DNA of 25,959 nt, taken from positions 1 to 25,959 of the forward strand of contig JAAYQB010000134.1 of assembly GCA_012519525.1 (NCBI GenBank). The letters are read 5' to 3'. The notes under the pieces were generated by a model. That model did not search any database. It saw nothing but the letters and a program-made list of their open reading frames with translations, and was not told the DNA's origin. Position 1 is the first letter of the stretch. Each line of letters opens with the position of its first letter. A program made the position numbers and the translations under genes. Positions 23,240-25,959 of the stretch are shown piece by piece. The stretch is from Bacteroidales bacterium (lineage in GTDB: Bacteria; Bacteroidota; Bacteroidia; Bacteroidales; WCHB1-69).

Positions 23240-25021
23240 ATGAAAAATATAAGTATAAAAATATATCACAGCATGAAAACATTTAAAATCATTCTGCTAA
23301 TCGCACCATTGTTGTTTTACACTCTCATTGTTTCGGGACAAAAAGATTATGATGTGTTGGTGCCGTCTTCTTTTGTGCCGACCATTAAGTATCCGCAACC
23401 TAAATCTAAACAGCAAATCAACATTATAGATACTGTAAAAGTAGAACAAGAAGTTACTTATTCGGTAGAAGATATGGTGTTAATTCATGAATTTTCACCC
23501 GACCCCATCAATGCACCTAAGGTGGGAAAAGATAAACTAAGCCGTCTATATCGTAACTACTTAAAAGTGGGTATAGGATATGCCGAACCTTATTTGGAGT
23601 ATAGCCACAGCAATTTACGTTCTAAAAAATGGGCTTACGGTGTTAATATGAAACATCATTCTTATTTTGGAGGAATTAAAAATTATGGTCCATCCTCTTT
23701 TTCCAACACATCCGCTAATATATATGGAAAATTATTTGTAGATAAATTCATTTTGCAAGGAAACATTGATTATAGCCACGATTATTTTCATTGCTACGGC
23801 TATAATACCGACACTTTGAAAAAAATCTATCTTATCGAAAACAAACATTTACCTAAAGCAAAAACTACTTTACGCCAGTACCATAATATTCATGCTAACA
23901 TAAGTGCCTTTAGTAATTATAATAAAAAATCGAAAAAACTGGCTCAAATCTACGCTTTAGACTACAACTTTCTGATAGACAACTATAAATCCTACGAACA
24001 TCAGCTTGGTTTCATGAGCAGTTTAGAGCAAAAGATTGATATACCTCGTTTGAATGCAGCTAAAATAGGCGGAGATATTGACCTCAATTATTACCATAAT
24101 CTGTGGGATAATCCGAAACTAAAAGAAGACAATTGGCTTTTTAAATTAAATCCCAAAATGGAAATGGTATATGGCAACTATGCTTTCCGTGTAGGCTTTG
24201 GTTTAGCATTGGGATTGCACGACAGTTCTATTTTTAATATCTATCCCGATATAGAAGTATTATTCAATGTAGTTCCCAATATCTTAAGCTTTTGTATAGG
24301 TTTAGACGGAGACATGGAGCGTTATTCTTACTTATCTACCATGCGTCTTAATCCTTATTTATCCGACTACGTAGATGTGGGATTTATTAAAAATCAATTA
24401 CGTATTTATGCCGGCACAAAAACCAATCTTTCTCGCTCTATTTCTTTTGGAGCAAGGGCTTCTATGTCCTTGCTAAGCAATATGCCTTTCTTCTTTAACG
24501 ACACAAGCACACGCACAGTATTAAAAGACACTTCCGTGAATTTATACAACACTTTTATACTTCTTACCTCTCAATCAATATACACCAATGCTCATGCAGA
24601 TATTACCTATCGCTACAAAGAAACATTTGGGATAAAATTAAATTTTGATTATCATTTATATACTGTCGACACCTCTATTTTACGTAAAGCATGGTATAAA
24701 CCAATGTTTACTACTTCTTTGGATGCTTTTTATAATCTAAAAGATAAGTTTATCTTTACTTTCGATTTTTATATACATACAGGTGCTTTCCGTCCGTCGG
24801 TAACACCCTCAGGACTCATAAGAGCAATTCCTTTAAAATCGGTATTTGATTTTAACTTAGGATTTGAATATCGTTGGAACAACCGTTTATCCTTCTTTTT
24901 AGATGTTAATAATTTTGCGGCACAACGCAACTACTTATATTATGAATATCCGTCAGAGCGTATCAATTGTCTCTTAGGGGTTAAATGGATTTTTGGTGGT
25001 GAAAAAATAAATAAAAAATAA
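23240..25021 (+). CDS. Plug-less outer-membrane beta-barrel protein of unknown function
   Basis: A 593-residue exported protein. The frame opens at MKNISIKIYH, but the second methionine (codon at 23273) starts a cleaner signal peptide, MKTFKIILLIAPLLFYTLIV followed by SGQ, and is the likelier start. The mature N-terminus contains a proline-rich stretch with VPTIKYPQPKSKQQ, then alternating aromatic strands typical of a beta barrel (YLKVGIGYAEPYLEYSHSN, WAYGVNMKHHSYFGGI, FNLGFEYRWNNRLSFFLDV). It resembles the barrel portion of TonB-dependent receptors, but no plug or TonB box is recognisable. The end IFGGEKINKK lacks the usual terminal aromatic. It sits between the long TPR gene and an SDR gene, with 1 bp to the latter. 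Confidence 0.72.
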   Translation: MKNISIKIYHSMKTFKIILLIAPLLFYTLIVSGQKDYDVLVPSSFVPTIKYPQPKSKQQINIIDTVKVEQEVTYSVEDMVLIHEFSPDPINAPKVGKDKLSRLYRNYLKVGIGYAEPYLEYSHSNLRSKKWAYGVNMKHHSYFGGIKNYGPSSFSNTSANIYGKLFVDKFILQGNIDYSHDYFHCYGYNTDTLKKIYLIENKHLPKAKTTLRQYHNIHANISAFSNYNKKSKKLAQIYALDYNFLIDNYKSYEHQLGFMSSLEQKIDIPRLNAAKIGGDIDLNYYHNLWDNPKLKEDNWLFKLNPKMEMVYGNYAFRVGFGLALGLHDSSIFNIYPDIEVLFNVVPNILSFCIGLDGDMERYSYLSTMRLNPYLSDYVDVGFIKNQLRIYAGTKTNLSRSISFGARASMSLLSNMPFFFNDTSTRTVLKDTSVNLYNTFILLTSQSIYTNAHADITYRYKETFGIKLNFDYHLYTVDTSILRKAWYKPMFTTSLDAFYNLKDKFIFTFDFYIHTGAFRPSVTPSGLIRAIPLKSVFDFNLGFEYRWNNRLSFFLDVNNFAAQRNYLYYEYPSERINCLLGVKWIFGGEKINKK

Positions 25022-25022
25022 A

Positions 25023-25775
25023 ATGATTGCATATATTACAGGGGCTACCAGCGGATTTGGTAAAGCCATAGCACTTAAATTAGCCCAACAGAAATACGAC
25101 TTAATACTCACAGGAAGAAGAGAAGAACGATTAAAAGAACTTGAAAAAGAAATTATTACCACCTACAAACGCAAGGTATTGACGTTGACTTACGATGTTA
25201 GGCAACGCGAGACAACACTAACAATTAATGCTCAACTTCCCGAACAATGGAAGCAAATAGACGTACTTGTTAATAATGCCGGATTAGCGGCGGGCTTATC
25301 CCCCATACAAGAAGGCGATATTGACGACTGGGATTGTATGATTGATACCAATGTCAAAGGCTTGCTCTACGTTACGCGTAGCATTGCGCCACTGATGATA
25401 GCAAGAGGAAAAGGACATATTATTAACATCGGCTCTATCGCAGGAAAAGAAGTCTATCCCAATGGAAATGTGTATTGCGGTTCCAAATTTGCCGTTGATG
25501 CATTGACCAAAGCCATGCGAATAGATATGCTACAAGCCGGTATCAAAGTAACACAAATTGCACCGGGTGCTGCCGAAACCGAATTTTCATTAGTACGTTT
25601 TAAAGGCGATAAAACCGCAGCCGATAAAGTGTATCAAGGATATACACCGCTTTCGGGTGAAGATATCGCCGAAGTACTTGCCTTTGTTTTATCCCTACCC
25701 GAACATGTGTGCCTCAACGATATCGTGATAACACCTACAGCACAAGCCTCGGCAACTTATTTTAATAGAAAATAA
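25023..25775 (+). CDS. Short-chain dehydrogenase/reductase (YdfG-like)
   Basis: A 250-residue classical SDR. The dinucleotide motif is TGATSGFG (residues 6-13), followed by TGRREER, whose arginines after strand 2 favour NADP. NNAG lies at 84-87, the catalytic serine is S138 in IGSIAG, and the Y-x-x-x-K pair is Y151 and K155 in VYCGSKF. APGAAETEFS follows. The closest recognisable relatives are YdfG-type enzymes, which reduce 3-hydroxy acids such as L-allo-threonine, serine or malonic semialdehyde; the physiological substrate is not known here. The ATG is separated from the barrel-gene stop by one base, so translation is probably coupled. Its function shows no obvious link with the two envelope genes. 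Confidence 0.88.
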   Translation: MIAYITGATSGFGKAIALKLAQQKYDLILTGRREERLKELEKEIITTYKRKVLTLTYDVRQRETTLTINAQLPEQWKQIDVLVNNAGLAAGLSPIQEGDIDDWDCMIDTNVKGLLYVTRSIAPLMIARGKGHIINIGSIAGKEVYPNGNVYCGSKFAVDALTKAMRIDMLQAGIKVTQIAPGAAETEFSLVRFKGDKTAADKVYQGYTPLSGEDIAEVLAFVLSLPEHVCLNDIVITPTAQASATYFNRK

Positions 25776-25789
25776 GTTTTAGTACAAAA

Positions 25790-25814
25790 AAAGGAGGACT
25801 TTTCATCCTCCTTT
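25790..25814. terminator. Hairpin terminator after the SDR gene
   Basis: AAAGGAGGA (25790-25798) pairs perfectly with TCCTCCTTT (25806-25814) around a 7-nt loop. The T run that completes a rho-independent terminator lies on the minus strand (complement of the A run before 25790); on the plus strand the tail is weaker (ATCATT). It may act in both directions. Confidence 0.65.
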
Positions 25815-25876
25815 ATCATTGATAAAAATATTTTTATTTTCATTGCTGTCCGATAAAAGTTTTTTAGGGTGGTAAA

Positions 25877-25915
25877 AAAAAGGGGCTTAATTCTTTTTTG
25901 AATTAGCCCCTTTTT
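25877..25915. terminator. Long bidirectional hairpin terminator
   Basis: AGGGGCTTAATTC pairs with GAATTAGCCCCT with one bulged T, and the stem is extended by A/T runs on both sides. T runs follow on either strand. It probably isolates the upstream unit from the gene that begins at the window edge. Confidence 0.75.
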
Positions 25916-25918
25916 GGT

Positions 25919-25926
25919 TAATTTTG
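25919..25926 (+). promoter_or_regulatory. Bacteroidota promoter before a gene starting at the right edge
   Basis: TAATTTTG matches TAnnTTTG exactly. A TTTG at 25897-25900, 18 bp upstream, could be the -33 element, although it lies in the loop of the terminator. An ATG (25954-25956) followed by one codon ends the window 27 bp downstream; too little is present to identify the gene. Confidence 0.5.
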
Positions 25927-25959
25927 CAACTGTAAAAATAACAATTAACCAATATGAGC

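Noticed and set aside
1..25959. Insertion sequences, prophage or CRISPR array
   Set aside because: No transposase, integrase, phage structural gene, or regularly spaced repeat series is visible on either strand; the only repeats are the tonB duplication and the 20-bp junction repeat.

Overview
The window is an AT-rich chromosomal stretch from a member of the Bacteroidota, most likely Bacteroidales-like. Seven transcription units are preceded by an exact TAnnTTTG box, the -7 element of the Bacteroidota primary sigma factor, and a box upstream of the second tonB copy makes eight. Start codons sit in A-rich sequence without purine-rich Shine-Dalgarno sites. The gene content also fits: TonB energy transducers, a TonB-dependent receptor with a carboxypeptidase-like N-terminal domain, a PorV/PorQ-type barrel and very long TPR lipoprotein-free exported proteins. 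No organism is named because the sequence alone does not fix one.

Left end (1-612): the C-terminal part of an RloB-like defence protein runs in from outside. It is followed by a short spacer with a GC-richer hairpin and by tRNA-Pro(GGG) on the minus strand. The tRNA 3' end faces the defence gene, the usual polarity of an island inserted at a tRNA gene. Core genes begin to the right.

613-8931: a minus-strand trmB-sdaA operon has its own promoter and is divergent from an outer-membrane pair (TonB-dependent receptor, PorV-like barrel). A polysaccharide flippase and a D-2-hydroxyacid dehydrogenase follow on the plus strand.

8924-12573: a minus-strand operon encodes a hemerythrin-domain protein and a LuxR-type regulator whose receiver domain lacks the phospho-acceptor aspartate. 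A near-perfect 22-bp palindrome lies just upstream of the operon. A divergent ADP-ribosylglycohydrolase gene converges on two ThiE/TenI-family genes through a dyad that contains both stop codons.

12684-18530: tonB is present as two tandem copies. The duplication carried the start of the downstream prenyl-synthase gene, and a decayed 5' remnant of that gene is still readable between the copies. The intact prenyl synthase, PBP2 (mrdA) and RodA follow as a cell-envelope cluster: isoprenoid synthesis, peptidoglycan transpeptidation and SEDS polymerisation for rod elongation.

18694-25959: tRNA-Ser(UGA) with a terminator, a GNAT-like protein of unknown substrate, and a tight three-gene unit (1031-aa TPR protein, plug-less outer-membrane barrel, SDR oxidoreductase). 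Two strong dyads and a promoter for a gene that starts at the window edge close the window. No IS element, CRISPR array or intact prophage is visible, and no stretch above 300 bases lacks a gene or gene remnant. I see no clearly unprecedented multi-gene system. The best leads are the hemerythrin/degenerate-receiver operon with its palindrome and the tonB duplication scar.
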